Shown: positions 27,003 through 36,747 of the stretch, piece after piece | Position numbering within the stretch: position 1 is the first letter of the stretch | How the letters are laid out: each line of letters starts with the position of its first letter | NCBI GenBank assembly: GCA_022117465.1 | Contig: JAHCGZ010000002.1 | Span: forward strand, 124,001-188,000 | Source of the DNA: Candidatus Nitrosopumilus limneticus | GTDB taxonomy: Archaea; Thermoproteota; Nitrososphaeria; Nitrososphaerales; Nitrosopumilaceae | Reading direction: 5' to 3' | DNA length: 64,000 nt | Made by a program: the position numbers and the translations under genes | Notes under the pieces: generated by a model | What the model was told of the DNA's origin: nothing | The model's input: only the letters and a program-made list of their open reading frames with translations | Database searches by the model: none

Positions 27003-27767
27003 TTACTCCAAATTTTTCTTTACTTCAGGTCTAAGTTGCAGTAAGATATCTTGTTGAAATTTTTTTAAAGACTCATCTTCAGCACTCCTAGGTCTAGGAA
27101 AATCATTAGTTAATTCTTTTTTGATTATTGACGGTCTATTACTAAAAATTGCAACTTTAGTTCCTAGAACAGATGCCTCTGCAACATTATGAGTAACAAA
27201 CAAAATAGTTTTTTTAGTTTTCTCCCAAATTAATTGCATTTCAACTAACAATAAATCTCTAGTTTGTGGATCAAGAGATGCAAATGGTTCATCCATCAAT
27301 AAAACGTCAGGATCCATCACAAGAGCTCTAGCAATTGCTACACGTTGTTTCATTCCAGTTGATAGTTGATATGTAAATGAATCTGCAAATTTGGTTAATT
27401 GCATCATGTCTAAATATCTGTGAGATATTTTGGATCTTTCTTCTTTTGAAACTCCAGCCATCTTTAATCCGAATTCAACATTATCTTGAACCTTTAACCA
27501 AGGAAACAATGCACCTTCTTGAAAAACCATTATTCTTTCAGGACTAGTTTCAGATACAGGGTGACCATCAAAGATAATTTCTCCTTGATCAGGTTTTTCT
27601 AAACCAGCTACTATACGTAAAAAGGTAGATTTACCACATCCAGAAGGTCCAACCAGGCATACAAAATCACCAGATTCAATTTTTAAATTCACTCCACCCA
27701 ATGCTTTGAGTTTATGTGAATCATGACTAAAATATTTTACAATATTTTTTGCCTCAAGTTTAGTCAT
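27003..27767 (-). CDS. ABC transporter ATP-binding protein, NitT/TauT family
   Basis: This 254-residue ABC ATPase has Walker A GPSGCGKST, Q-loop VFQEGALFPW, a signature region in which LSTG replaces the canonical LSGG (QLSTGMKQRVAIARAL), Walker B VLLMDEPFASLD and the His switch FVTHNVAEA. The family pattern matches SsuB/TauB. The ATG starts right after the stop of the binding-protein gene. Confidence 0.92.
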   Translation of the reverse strand: MTKLEAKNIVKYFSHDSHKLKALGGVNLKIESGDFVCLVGPSGCGKSTFLRIVAGLEKPDQGEIIFDGHPVSETSPERIMVFQEGALFPWLKVQDNVEFGLKMAGVSKEERSKISHRYLDMMQLTKFADSFTYQLSTGMKQRVAIARALVMDPDVLLMDEPFASLDPQTRDLLLVEMQLIWEKTKKTILFVTHNVAEASVLGTKVAIFSNRPSIIKKELTNDFPRPRSAEDESLKKFQQDILLQLRPEVKKNLE

Positions 27768-28792
27768 TTAAGTACCTCCCTCAAGATTAGGATTTGAATC
27801 AATAGTGTAAAAAATTTCAGATATATCATATCCATTTCTTCCCAAATAACCCAATTCATTAGCTCTTTCAGCAAATGAATAAACAGAATCTTTTACAGGA
27901 TCAGTAGTAATTTTGAGATTAGATAATGAAATATCAACTATATCATTAGACAAAGATTTTCCCAAATGTGATTTTAAGAAATTATTAAAAATTATTCTCG
28001 TCTCAATAGGATTGTCATTAATCCAATCAGCTGTGTTTTTATGAGAAACAAGAAACTTAGAAATAAGTTCAGGATTTTTTTAACGTAATCAATATTTCCA
28101 ATTAATAATACTGATGCAAATTGTTTATTGGGCCATAAATCTTCTTCAAAAAACAATCTTTTTCCACCAAGCTCAACTTCTAAAACTGTTGCCCAAGGTT
28201 CTGCAACCCATGCACCATCGATATCACCCTTTACAAATAAGGTGTAAATATCAGAATTAGAAATATTATAAATTATTACAGAACCACCTTTCTCAGCAGG
28301 TTTTAAATTATTTTCAGACAGATAATGACGTAAAGATATATCCTGAGTATTACCAATTTGTGGTGTAGCAATTTTCTTTCCTTTAAAATCGGATGCAGAA
28401 TTAATTTGAGAATTAGGATGAACAATAAAACTTGCACCGCCACTTGCAGCTCCAGATAAAATTTTAACATTATTGTTTTCTGAATTTAAAAATCCATTAA
28501 TTGCAGGTCCAGATCCAACATATGCAATATCAACAGAATTTGTAAAAAGTGATTCTATAGCTTGAGGACCACTATCAAAAATTCTACTTTCGATTTTAAT
28601 ATCAGAACCAATATCATCAGAAAAAAATCCATTTTCTATTCCAACAATAGGAATTGCATGACCAATATTTGCAAAATATGCTATTCTTAAATTATTTTCA
28701 ACAGGAACTTCATTAGAATTTAAATTGAGACCTACAATAGAAGCTAAAATTACAGTAATAATACCTACAGAAAGTAACAATTTGGTTATCAT
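27768..28792 (-). pseudogene. ABC transporter substrate-binding protein, frameshifted
   Basis: The N-terminal part (from the ATG at 28792) has a hydrophobic anchor and the NitT/TauT binding-protein fold blocks (GHAIPIVGIENGFF, GSGPAINGFL, KIATPQIGNTQD, GAWVAEPWA). The frame is lost in a run of seven A (reverse strand) at 28075-28081. Adding one A restores the family sequence (VKKNPELISKFLVSHK), which continues without a stop to 27768 and ends NPNLEGGT. Either the gene is broken or one base is missing from the assembly; two similar losses occur in argG nearby, which favours sequence error. No lipobox Cys is visible. Confidence 0.8.
28075..28081. other. Homopolymer frameshift site in the binding-protein gene
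   Basis: Run of seven T (seven A in the gene). Eight would keep the frame open across the whole family-length protein. Confidence 0.75.
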
Positions 28793-28924
28793 AAAACAGC
28801 GTTATATTTGGCGGTTAAATAATCATCGAATTTTAGCTCAAGCTAGTCATGAAAAAATTGAAAAAATAAAAAAATATGCCTTACACAAGAGATAAATTTG
28901 AAAATACTGCGGGATAAATATTTC

Positions 28925-30122
28925 ATGACTCAAAAAGGAATTCTTGCATTTTCGGGAGGATTAGATACATCAGTTGTTGTAAAATATTTACAAGAAGAGC
29001 ACGACATGGAAGTAATCACAGTTACTGTAGATGTAGGTCAAGGAGATGATCCAAAAAAAATTGCTGCAAAAGCAAAAAATTAGGAGTTATAAAACATTAC
29101 AATATTGATGCAAGAAAAGAATTTGTTGACGATTACATATTTCCAGCAATTAAAGCAAATGCACTTTATCAAAAAAATATTGCTTAGCAACTGCTCTTGC
29201 CAGACCATTAATTGCACAAAAAGTTTTAGAAATTGCGAAAAAAGAAAAAGTGACATCATTAGCACATGGATGTTCAGGTAAAGGTAATGATCAAGTTCGT
29301 TTTGACATAACATTACGTTCGGGTTCAGATCTTCCAATCATAGCACCAATTAGAGATAAAAATTTAGATAGAGATACAGAATTAGAATTTGCAAAAAAAC
29401 ATGGAATAGAAATTGATGCAGTTGCTAAAAAATTTAGTATTGATCAAAATTTATGGGGAAGAGCAATTGAAGGAGGAGTTTTAGAAGATCCATATAATGA
29501 ACCACCTGCGGATGCTTTCATTTGGGTAAAAACAAAAAATTTACCTGATAAACCAACTTACTTGGAAATTAAATTTAATAAAGGAATTCCAATTGCAGTT
29601 GACGGTAAAACAATGGAACCAATAAAATTAATTGAATACGTTAACAAAAAAGCAGGAAGTGCAGGTGTGGGAATAGTTGATCATATTGAAGATAGAGTGG
29701 TAGGAATTAAATCTCGTGAAGTATATGAAACACCTGCAGCAACTTGTTTAATTGAAGCTCATGCAGATTTAGAAAAAATGGTACATACTAAACATGAAAA
29801 CAAATTCAAATCAATGATTGATGATGAATGGGCATATTTGGTGTATTCTGGACTTTGGCAGGATCCTCTAAAAACAGATCTTGATGGATTTATTGAAGCA
29901 TCACAAAAACCAGTATCTGGAACTGTAAAACTAAAGTTGTACAAAGGAAGTATTAGAGTAGTCGGAAGAAAATCAAGTAATTCACTGTACAGTCATGACA
30001 TTGCAACTTATGGGTCAAAATCAACTTTTGATCAAAGATTAGCCAAAGGATTTGTTGAATTGTGGGGAATTCAGTCAACAGAAGCTAATAAATTACAAAA
30101 GAAAATGAAAACAAAAACATGA
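28925..30122 (+). pseudogene. argG: Argininosuccinate synthase, two frameshifts
   Basis: ArgG joins citrulline and aspartate in arginine synthesis. The N-terminal [12 protein letters not shown] (ATP-pyrophosphatase P-loop) starts from the ATG at 28925. The frame stops at a TAG near 29081 after a run of six A (29074-29079) and shifts again after a run of seven A (29171-29177). One extra A at each place gives continuous protein, including [24 protein letters not shown] and EGGVLEDP, on to the TGA at 30122. An essential-type gene with two single-A losses is more likely misassembled than dead. The stop overlaps the ATG of lysW-1 (ATGA). Confidence 0.85.
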
Positions 30123-30286
30123 ACTGTCCAGAATGTGATGCAAAATTAAATATCCCAGAAGATGCCTCAGTAGGAGAGATAGTTTCCTGTCCTGATTGTG
30201 GAGCTGATTTTGAGATTTCTATAAAAGAAGGATCAAGAATTGAGCTCAAACACGCAGAAAGCGTAGGCGAAGACTGGGGAGAGTAA
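30119..30286 (+). CDS. lysW: LysW-type amino-group carrier protein, copy 1 (ends EDWGE)
   Basis: This gene is 55 codons long. Zinc-ribbon cysteines are C3/C6 (MNCPEC) and C24/C27 (VSCPDC). An acidic body follows, and the C-terminus is GEDWGE. The gamma-carboxyl of the last Glu is the known attachment point for the amino group of glutamate or 2-aminoadipate. It overlaps argG by four bases and the argX start by one (TAATG). Its company, argG and argX, suggests the arginine branch, though it could serve both. Confidence 0.95.
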   Translation: MNCPECDAKLNIPEDASVGEIVSCPDCGADFEISIKEGSRIELKHAESVGEDWGE

Positions 30287-31143
30287 TGTCAAAAATCAGC
30301 ATTGTTTTTGACCGTTTAAGAACGGAAGAAAAAATGCTGCAAGACGAAGCTGCTGAATTAGGTCATACCGCAGTAATGTTAGATGCAAAAATTACTCAAA
30401 TCAACACAGACACAAGAAAAGAGGATTTAGATTTAGGTGATGTGGTATTAGAAAGATGTGTTAGTTATTTTAGAGGTCTTCATTTTACATCAGCTCTAGA
30501 ATTTTTAGACATACCAGTCTTAAACAAATTTGACGTTGCAAATATTTGTGGAAATAAAATGTTTATGACATTAGTTTTAAAAAAAAATAACATACCAACT
30601 CCAAAAACATATTTTTCATTTTCAGGTGAAAGTGCTACAGAAAATTTAGAAAATGTTGGATATCCACTTGTGATTAAACCAGTAATAGGTAGTTGGGGAA
30701 GAGGAATCATGCCAATTAAAGACAAGGATACTATGGATGCACTTGTTGAAATTAGAGAAATTACAGATAGTCCACATGATAGAATTTACTATTTGCAAGA
30801 AGTTGTAAAAAGACCACCAAGAGACATTAGAATAATTACAATTGGAGATGAGCCAATTGCTGGAATGTATAGAAAATCATCAGGTGGTTTTAAAACAAAT
30901 ATTGCATTAGGGGCTAATCCAGAAATTTGTGAGATTACAAAAGAGATGGGGGAGATGGCAATTAAAGCATCAAAAGCAATGGGGGGAGGAATTTTAGGAA
31001 TAGATATGATGGAAGATGAAGAAAAAGGAATAGTAGTACACGAAGTTAATAATACAGTAGAATTCAAAGGATTATCAAAAGTTGCAAAAAGAAACATACC
31101 AAAAGAAATGATAAAATTTGCTTTAGATTATTCTAGAAAATAA
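30286..31143 (+). CDS. argX: LysW-glutamate ligase (ArgX-like) of the LysX/ArgX/RimK family
   Basis: The protein of 285 residues is an ATP-grasp ligase: VIKPVIGSWGRGI, RPPRDIRIITIGDE and a metal-binding end VHEVNNTVEFKG. It attaches an amino acid to the C-terminal Glu of LysW. I assign it to glutamate (ArgX), because it follows argG and lysW-1 and its specificity loop (NTVEFKGLSKV) differs from the paralogue at 36.9 kb, whose loop is closer to what I recall for Thermus LysX. The substrate split is inference. Confidence 0.85.
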   Translation: MSKISIVFDRLRTEEKMLQDEAAELGHTAVMLDAKITQINTDTRKEDLDLGDVVLERCVSYFRGLHFTSALEFLDIPVLNKFDVANICGNKMFMTLVLKKNNIPTPKTYFSFSGESATENLENVGYPLVIKPVIGSWGRGIMPIKDKDTMDALVEIREITDSPHDRIYYLQEVVKRPPRDIRIITIGDEPIAGMYRKSSGGFKTNIALGANPEICEITKEMGEMAIKASKAMGGGILGIDMMEDEEKGIVVHEVNNTVEFKGLSKVAKRNIPKEMIKFALDYSRK

Positions 31144-31159
31144 CAAAAATAAAAAAGAT

Positions 31160-31489
31160 TCATCTAGGAAAATAAAACATAATTGCAATACCAATTAAAA
31201 CTACAATAGAACCAAGAATTTCAAATTTATCAGGTTTTTTCTTATCTATCCAATATCCCCACAATAAAGAAGATACAACAAAAATTCCACCATATGTCGC
31301 ATATACTTTTCCAAAATTTTCAGGTTGGAAAGTCATCACTACACCATATGAAAATAATATCAACCCTCCAACTATTCCAATAATTTTTCCTTGATGATTT
31401 TTTATCCATCTCCAAACTAAATAGCCCCCGCCAATTTCCAATAATGCAGCAAAAAAGAAAATACTTAATGATGTTATTGCATCAATCAA
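31160..31489 (-). CDS. YnfA/UPF0060-type small membrane protein, copy A
   Basis: The 109-residue protein has four transmembrane helices and the family blocks LLEIGGGYLVWRW, VYATYGGIFVVSSLLWG and PDKFEILGS. YnfA proteins are distant relatives of small multidrug-resistance (SMR) transporters. The basic residues lie mostly in loops 1 and 3 (RWIKNHQGK, DKKKPDK). It overlaps copy B by eight bases and starts with TTG. Transport function is inferred from family. Confidence 0.85.
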   Translation of the reverse strand: MIDAITSLSIFFFAALLEIGGGYLVWRWIKNHQGKIIGIVGGLILFSYGVVMTFQPENFGKVYATYGGIFVVSSLLWGYWIDKKKPDKFEILGSIVVLIGIAIMFYFPR

Positions 31490-31856
31490 ATTTTTCTCCT
31501 TTCCTAGGATAATAGAAAATTATTAAAATTCCAATTACTGCAATAATCGTTCCAATTACATCATACTGATCTGGGGGCACTCCATCAATTAACCATCCCC
31601 AAAAAATAGACATTACAATAAACACTCCACCATATGCGGCATAGATTCTATGAAAATGAGTTTTTTGAAATGTTGGGACTATTCCATAAAGAAACAATAC
31701 AAATCCACCCAATCCACCCAATATCCAACTAAAATCATGTCGTAACCATAACCAAATAAGATAGCCTCCACCAATTTCTAAAAATCCCGCCATAACAAAT
31801 AGAAATAATGAAGTTACAATATTTTTTGGAGACAAATTATTCACAGATATATCCAA
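31482..31856 (-). CDS. YnfA/UPF0060-type small membrane protein, copy B
   Basis: The 124-residue paralogue of copy A has GFLEIGGGYLIWLWL, IYAAYGGVFIVMSIFWGW and PDQYDVIGT. Its basic residues lie in loop 2 (FQKTHFHR) and the C-terminus (PRKGEK), the opposite pattern to copy A. The pair probably forms an antiparallel heterodimer, as in paired SMR proteins. The TTG start is the first codon of a clean N-terminus (MDISVNN). It is placed in opposite orientation inside the lys/arg region. Confidence 0.85.
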   Translation of the reverse strand: MDISVNNLSPKNIVTSLFLFVMAGFLEIGGGYLIWLWLRHDFSWILGGLGGFVLFLYGIVPTFQKTHFHRIYAAYGGVFIVMSIFWGWLIDGVPPDQYDVIGTIIAVIGILIIFYYPRKGEKFD

Positions 31857-32009
31857 AACTTCCTATAAATTTATTTTAAAAATAGGAATTTCCTCAAAGA
31901 ATACGAGATTTTTTGAAATTTTACTAGATAAATCACCAATTCTGTAGAAATAGAGATCTAGTATCCAATATAATAAAATAAATTATACTCCATTAGCAAA
32001 AGAATCATC

Positions 32010-33056
32010 ATGAAAGTTGGAGTAGTAGGAGCATCAGGTTATGTAGGAGGAGAGACACTTCGTCTACTCGTCAATCACCCAGATGTTGAAATCAGCATGG
32101 TAACATCAAGACAGCATGTTGGAGAATACCTACATAGAATTCAACCTAGTTTAAAGGGATTCACAGAACTTCAGTTTTCAGAATTAGATTATGATAAATT
32201 AACTGATCAATGTGATGTAGTATTTACAGCAGTACCACATGGAACGGCTACAGAAATTGTGAAAGCACTTTATGATAGAGGAATGAAAGTGATTGACTTG
32301 AGTGCAGATTACAGATTACATGAACAAGATGCATATGACAAATGGTATGGTTGGAAACATCCACATCCAGATTATCTACCAAAGTCAGTTTTTGGAATTC
32401 CAGAATTACATAGAGAAGAAATTAAAAAAGCACAACTTGTTTCTTGTCCAGGATGTATGGCTGTTACTTCAATTCTAGCACTTGCACCATTAATTAAAAA
32501 TGACATCATAGATACAAATCATATCATTGTTGATTCAAAAATTGGATCATCTGGCGCAGGTTCTGGTTCAGGTACTGCACATGCAATGAGAGCAGGAGTA
32601 ATTAGACCATACAAACCAGCAAAGCATAGACATACAGGTGAAATCGAACAAGAGTTAAGTCAAATTGCAGGGGAAAAAATTCATGTTTCAATGAGTCCTC
32701 ATGCAGTAGATGTTGTTAGAGGTATTTTATGTACAAATCATACATTCATGAAAAAAGATATCGAAGAAAAAGAATTATGGAAAATATATCGTCAGGCTTA
32801 TGGAGAAGAAAAATTTATCAGATTAATTAGAGATAAAAATGGATTGTATAAATTCCCAGATCCAAAATTCCTAGTAGGTTCAAACTTTTGTGATATTGGA
32901 TTTGATATAGATGAAGATAACAATAGATTAATTGCTTTATCAGCATCAGATAATTTAATGAAAGGTGCAGCAGGGTCTGCAATTCAAAACATGAATGTTA
33001 TGTGTGGTTTTGATGAAATGAATGGACTAAGATACACTCCATTAACTCCAGTTTAG
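32010..33056 (+). CDS. lysY: LysW-acyl-phosphate reductase (LysY/ArgC)
   Basis: The 348-residue protein of the ArgC family has the NADP motif GASGYVGGE, the catalytic Cys in VSCPGCMA and HRHTGEIEQEL. It reduces LysW-gamma-glutamyl phosphate or LysW-aminoadipyl phosphate to the semialdehyde. As only one copy is seen, it likely serves both the lysine and arginine branches. It starts a forward operon with lysZ, lysJ and lysM. Confidence 0.92.
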   Translation: MKVGVVGASGYVGGETLRLLVNHPDVEISMVTSRQHVGEYLHRIQPSLKGFTELQFSELDYDKLTDQCDVVFTAVPHGTATEIVKALYDRGMKVIDLSADYRLHEQDAYDKWYGWKHPHPDYLPKSVFGIPELHREEIKKAQLVSCPGCMAVTSILALAPLIKNDIIDTNHIIVDSKIGSSGAGSGSGTAHAMRAGVIRPYKPAKHRHTGEIEQELSQIAGEKIHVSMSPHAVDVVRGILCTNHTFMKKDIEEKELWKIYRQAYGEEKFIRLIRDKNGLYKFPDPKFLVGSNFCDIGFDIDEDNNRLIALSASDNLMKGAAGSAIQNMNVMCGFDEMNGLRYTPLTPV

Positions 33057-33058
33057 AA

Positions 33059-33862
33059 ATGATCACAATTAAAATTGGTGGAAGTGTAGTAGATGATTTG
33101 CATCCATCCACAATTTCAGATATTAAAAAAATTGCAGAAACAGAAGGAATCATAATAGTTCATGGTGGAGGAAAAGAAGTTACAAAAGTTTGTAAACAAT
33201 TAGGCAAAGAACCAAAATTTGTAACATCACCAAGTGGAATTAAGAGTAGATATACAGACAAAGAAACTGCAGAAATTTTTACAATGGTGATGTCAGGAAG
33301 AATTAATAAAACAATAGTTCAAATGCTACAAAAAAATGGAATTAATGCAATTGGGCTATCCGGAGTAGATGCCAAAGTCATAGAAGCAGAAAGAAAAAAG
33401 AAATTATTAATTATAAATGAAAAGGGCAGAAAACAAGCAATTGATGGAGGATATACAGGTAAAATTAAAAATGTAAATTCTGAATTTATCAAATTATTAC
33501 TTAAGCAAGGATTAACACCAGTAATTTCACCCATAGCAATTAGTGAAGAATCAGAGTTTCTTAATGTAGATGGAGACAGAGCTGCAGCATATATTGCTGG
33601 TAGTATAGGCTGTGACAAAGTATTATTCATTACAAATGTAGATGGGCTTTTAATAGATGACAAAGTAGTATCAAAATTGACATTAATAGAAGCAAAAGAA
33701 ATTCGACCAAAAATTGGTCCAGGAATGGAAAAAAAGATTTTGGCTTCCACAGAAGCATTGGAAATGGGAGTGAAACAAGCTTTCATTGCAAATGGTCAAA
33801 AAGAAAATCCTATATCCTCAGCAATTTCACACGATAATTGTACGGTGATTGAAAATGAGTGA
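33059..33862 (+). CDS. lysZ: LysW-acyl kinase (LysZ/ArgB)
   Basis: This 267-residue amino acid kinase has IKIGGSVVDD, IVHGGGKEV, the nucleotide-binding block FITNVDGLL and a kinase end KIGPGMEKKI. It phosphorylates the side-chain carboxyl of the amino acid held by LysW. Two bases after lysY; it overlaps lysJ by eight bases. Confidence 0.92.
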   Translation: MITIKIGGSVVDDLHPSTISDIKKIAETEGIIIVHGGGKEVTKVCKQLGKEPKFVTSPSGIKSRYTDKETAEIFTMVMSGRINKTIVQMLQKNGINAIGLSGVDAKVIEAERKKKLLIINEKGRKQAIDGGYTGKIKNVNSEFIKLLLKQGLTPVISPIAISEESEFLNVDGDRAAAYIAGSIGCDKVLFITNVDGLLIDDKVVSKLTLIEAKEIRPKIGPGMEKKILASTEALEMGVKQAFIANGQKENPISSAISHDNCTVIENE

Positions 33863-35030
33863 AGATGAACACATGGGAAATCTCTATCAAAGATTTCCAG
33901 TTACAATTGAAAGAGGTATTGGAGCTCATGTTTGGGATATAGAAGGAAAGGAATACATCGATTGTATGGGTGGATATGGAGTAGCATTAGTTGGACATCA
34001 AAATCAAAGGGTAAATAATGCAATCAAGGAACAAATTGATAAAATAATTACTGTACACGGTTCACTTTACAATAAAACAAGGGAAGCATTTTTAAAAAAA
34101 TTAATTGGGATAGCTCCAAAAGGGTTAACTCAAGTTCATCTCAATAACAGTGGAGCAGAAGCTGTTGAAGCTGCAATGAAATTTGCAAGAAAGTATACAG
34201 GAAAAAAAGGAATGGTTGCAATGAAAGGATCATATCATGGAAAAACATTTGGATCATTATCATTAACATTTAATCCAAAATATAGAAAATCATTTTCACC
34301 ATTAGTTGAAAAAGTTTCTTTTGCAACATTTGGAGATATGGAATCACTTCGATCAGTAATTGATGAAGATACAGCATTCATAATTTTGGAACCAATTCAA
34401 GGAGAAAGTGGAATTATTGTTGCTCCAGATGGATTCTTACAGGAAGTTAGAAATCTATGCAATGAAAAAGGAATTTTATTAATTTTTGACGAAATTCAAG
34501 CAGGGTTAGGAAGAACTGGTCGATTATGGGCAGGAGAGCATTGGAATACGGCACCAGATATTTTATGCCTTGCTAAAGGAATTGCAGGTGGAGTACCAAT
34601 GGGTGCGACATTAGTTAGACCAGATATTTTAGCAGCAATGAGTAAAGGAGAGCATTCATCAACATTTGGTGGAAGTCCAATTGCATGTGCAGCAGGAATT
34701 GCGGCACTGACATCAATAACAGAAGATGGATTAATTGAAAATTCTAAAAAAATGGGAGAGATTTTTAAAGAAGGATTAGAAAAATTAAAAGAAAAACATA
34801 CAATGATTAGAGAAATTAGAGGAAAAGGACTAATGATTGGAGTTGAAATGAAATTTGAAGTAAAGGATATTTTGATGGGATTAATCCAAGAAGGTGTTTT
34901 AATGTTATATTCAGGAAGAAATGTTCTTAGAATATTACCTCCACTAGTAATTAATGAGGAAGACATAACAAAAGTTTTACATGCTTTAGATGTTGTAATA
35001 ACTAAAGAGGAACAACGAAAGGATGTTTAA
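33855..35030 (+). CDS. lysJ: LysW-semialdehyde aminotransferase (LysJ/ArgD)
   Basis: This class III PLP aminotransferase has about 391 residues. Visible are NSGAEAVEAAMKFARKYTGK, SYHGKTFGSLS, the PLP-binding DEIQAGLGRTG, and the Schiff-base Lys in LCLAKGIAGG. It converts the LysW-bound semialdehyde to LysW-lysine or LysW-ornithine. The ATG at 33855 is preferred to the TTG two codons earlier. Confidence 0.92.
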   Translation: MSEDEHMGNLYQRFPVTIERGIGAHVWDIEGKEYIDCMGGYGVALVGHQNQRVNNAIKEQIDKIITVHGSLYNKTREAFLKKLIGIAPKGLTQVHLNNSGAEAVEAAMKFARKYTGKKGMVAMKGSYHGKTFGSLSLTFNPKYRKSFSPLVEKVSFATFGDMESLRSVIDEDTAFIILEPIQGESGIIVAPDGFLQEVRNLCNEKGILLIFDEIQAGLGRTGRLWAGEHWNTAPDILCLAKGIAGGVPMGATLVRPDILAAMSKGEHSSTFGGSPIACAAGIAALTSITEDGLIENSKKMGEIFKEGLEKLKEKHTMIREIRGKGLMIGVEMKFEVKDILMGLIQEGVLMLYSGRNVLRILPPLVINEEDITKVLHALDVVITKEEQRKDV

Positions 35031-35442
35031 AGATAAAATTGATGAAAGAATTATAGGATATCTAAAGGAAGATTCCAGAGAATCATTTGTAGATATTGGT
35101 AAAAAATTAAAACTTTCTGAATCAGCAGTTAGAAGAAGAGTTAAGAATTTAGTAGATAGTAAAACAATAAATAAATTTACAATAGAATTAGGAGAAGAAA
35201 ACGTCACTAGTGCAATTGTACTAGTTTCAGTAGATTCTGCAGCAGATACATCCAAAGTATCTCTAAAACTTGCAAAACTAGAGGGAGTAAAAACGGTGTA
35301 TGAGATTACAGGACAATATGATATTACAACAATAATTAATGCATCAAGTATTGCAGAAATTAATAACAGCATAGATGCATTAAGAAAAATTCCAGGTGTG
35401 GTAGATACCAATACCGTAATTATTTTAAGAAAAGTTATCTAA
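35023..35442 (+). CDS. lysM: Lrp/AsnC-family regulator (LysM-like)
   Basis: The protein has 139 residues: an N-terminal winged helix (DERIIGYLKEDSRESF... SESAVRRRVKNL) and a C-terminal RAM ligand domain (TVYEITGQYDITTII). The gene overlaps lysJ by eight bases. In Sulfolobus, LysM regulates the lys operon in response to lysine; the same job here is inferred from position. Confidence 0.88.
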   Translation: MFKDKIDERIIGYLKEDSRESFVDIGKKLKLSESAVRRRVKNLVDSKTINKFTIELGEENVTSAIVLVSVDSAADTSKVSLKLAKLEGVKTVYEITGQYDITTIINASSIAEINNSIDALRKIPGVVDTNTVIILRKVI

Positions 35443-35453
35443 AACGAGTTTCG

Positions 35454-35475
35454 GTTTAAAATTGTGATTTAAAAC
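35454..35475. promoter_or_regulatory. Possible LysM operator
   Basis: gtttaaaat-tgtg-atttaaaac is a 9-4-9 inverted repeat with one mismatch. It lies between lysM and the homocitrate synthase gene, upstream of a TATA-like AT stretch near 35520. Lrp-type proteins bind such AT-rich dyads, but AT content makes chance likely. Confidence 0.3.
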
Positions 35476-35558
35476 TAATTTAGGATCAATTAGAATTATT
35501 TTCAACGGAAATAGTACGAATATATTTATATTATCAATTTCAAGCAACGAAATTAGTA

Positions 35559-36725
35559 ATGATAGATCCGAATCACTATGCAAATTTGTATAACGCATAT
35601 GAAAAAAACCCAAAAAAGATTAGAGTGTTAGATAGTACTCTAAGGGAAGGTGAACAACATCCAGGGGTTTCATTCACAAATAAACAACGAATTCAGATTG
35701 CATGGATGTTAGATTATTTTGGAGTTGATCAAATTGAAATATCTCCAATAATTTCAAAAGATCATCAAGAAGCCACTAAAACAATAATCAAACAAGGATT
35801 ATCAGCAGACATAGTATCACATGGGCGTGCACTTAAAGAAGACATAGACATATCATTGGATTGTGATGCAAAATGGTGTGCGGCATATTTAGGAATTTCA
35901 GATATACATCTAAAAGATAAATTACGAATTTCCAGAGAAGAAGCTTTGGAAAGAGCTGTAGAAACTGTAGAGTATGCAAAATCTCATGGATTAAAAATTA
36001 GATTCACAGTAGAAGACGGAAGCAGAGCAGAACCAGAATTTTTACTAACTGTCTGTAAAGCTATTGAGGAAGCAGGAGTAGATAGAATTAGTCTTCCAGA
36101 TACAGTTGGGATTATGCGACCAATTGGGATGTATAATTTTGTAAAGAAGGTTAGAGATGAAATTAGTGTTCCATTGGATGCACATGTTCATAATGATATT
36201 GGGTTTGCAGTTGCAAATGCATTTTCAGCATGTGATGCAGGAGTGGATCAAATTCATACAACTATTGATGGAATCGGTGAAAGAACTGGAATACCACCAC
36301 TTGCAGAAGTTGCAGTAGCACTAACATACTTGTACAAATCTCCAAATGATTTTAGATTAGACATGTTATTGGATTTATCCAAATTGATTGAAGATTATAC
36401 TAAAATCAAACCATATGATTCAAAACCAATTGTAGGTTCATCAGCATACAAACACAAGGCAGGTACACACCTTGCAGCCATTCTCAAAAATCCAGCAGCG
36501 TATGAACCAATTCCACCACGAGCTGTAGGAAATAGAAGAACAATAGTATTTGGAGAACTAGCTGGAAAAACAGGTGCAGCCTACTTGATGTCATTACTAG
36601 GATTAGAAAGTGATGAAGCAGGTGCAAAGGCAGTGGCATCTGGACTAAAAAATCTACGAATGGGAGACCTATTAGAAATTCCACTTGATGATAGACTTGA
36701 AAAAAAGATTATTGAAGATAAATAA
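35559..36725 (+). CDS. lysS: Homocitrate synthase
   Basis: This 388-residue DRE-TIM metallolyase opens its barrel with LDSTLREGEQHPGVSF. The metal ligands sit in DAHVHNDIGFAVANA, followed by IDGIGERTG. Acetyl-CoA and 2-oxoglutarate condense to homocitrate, the first step of the aminoadipate route to lysine. Placement directly before lysW-2, lysX and lysK favours homocitrate over isopropylmalate or citramalate synthase. Confidence 0.9.
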   Translation: MIDPNHYANLYNAYEKNPKKIRVLDSTLREGEQHPGVSFTNKQRIQIAWMLDYFGVDQIEISPIISKDHQEATKTIIKQGLSADIVSHGRALKEDIDISLDCDAKWCAAYLGISDIHLKDKLRISREEALERAVETVEYAKSHGLKIRFTVEDGSRAEPEFLLTVCKAIEEAGVDRISLPDTVGIMRPIGMYNFVKKVRDEISVPLDAHVHNDIGFAVANAFSACDAGVDQIHTTIDGIGERTGIPPLAEVAVALTYLYKSPNDFRLDMLLDLSKLIEDYTKIKPYDSKPIVGSSAYKHKAGTHLAAILKNPAAYEPIPPRAVGNRRTIVFGELAGKTGAAYLMSLLGLESDEAGAKAVASGLKNLRMGDLLEIPLDDRLEKKIIEDK

Positions 36726-36747
36726 AGAGGAGAAATGAATAACAGAT

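Noticed and set aside
33319-33786. 155-codon reverse open frame inside lysZ
   Set aside because: lysZ has all kinase motifs on the forward strand; the reverse frame has only low-complexity hydrophobic sequence.
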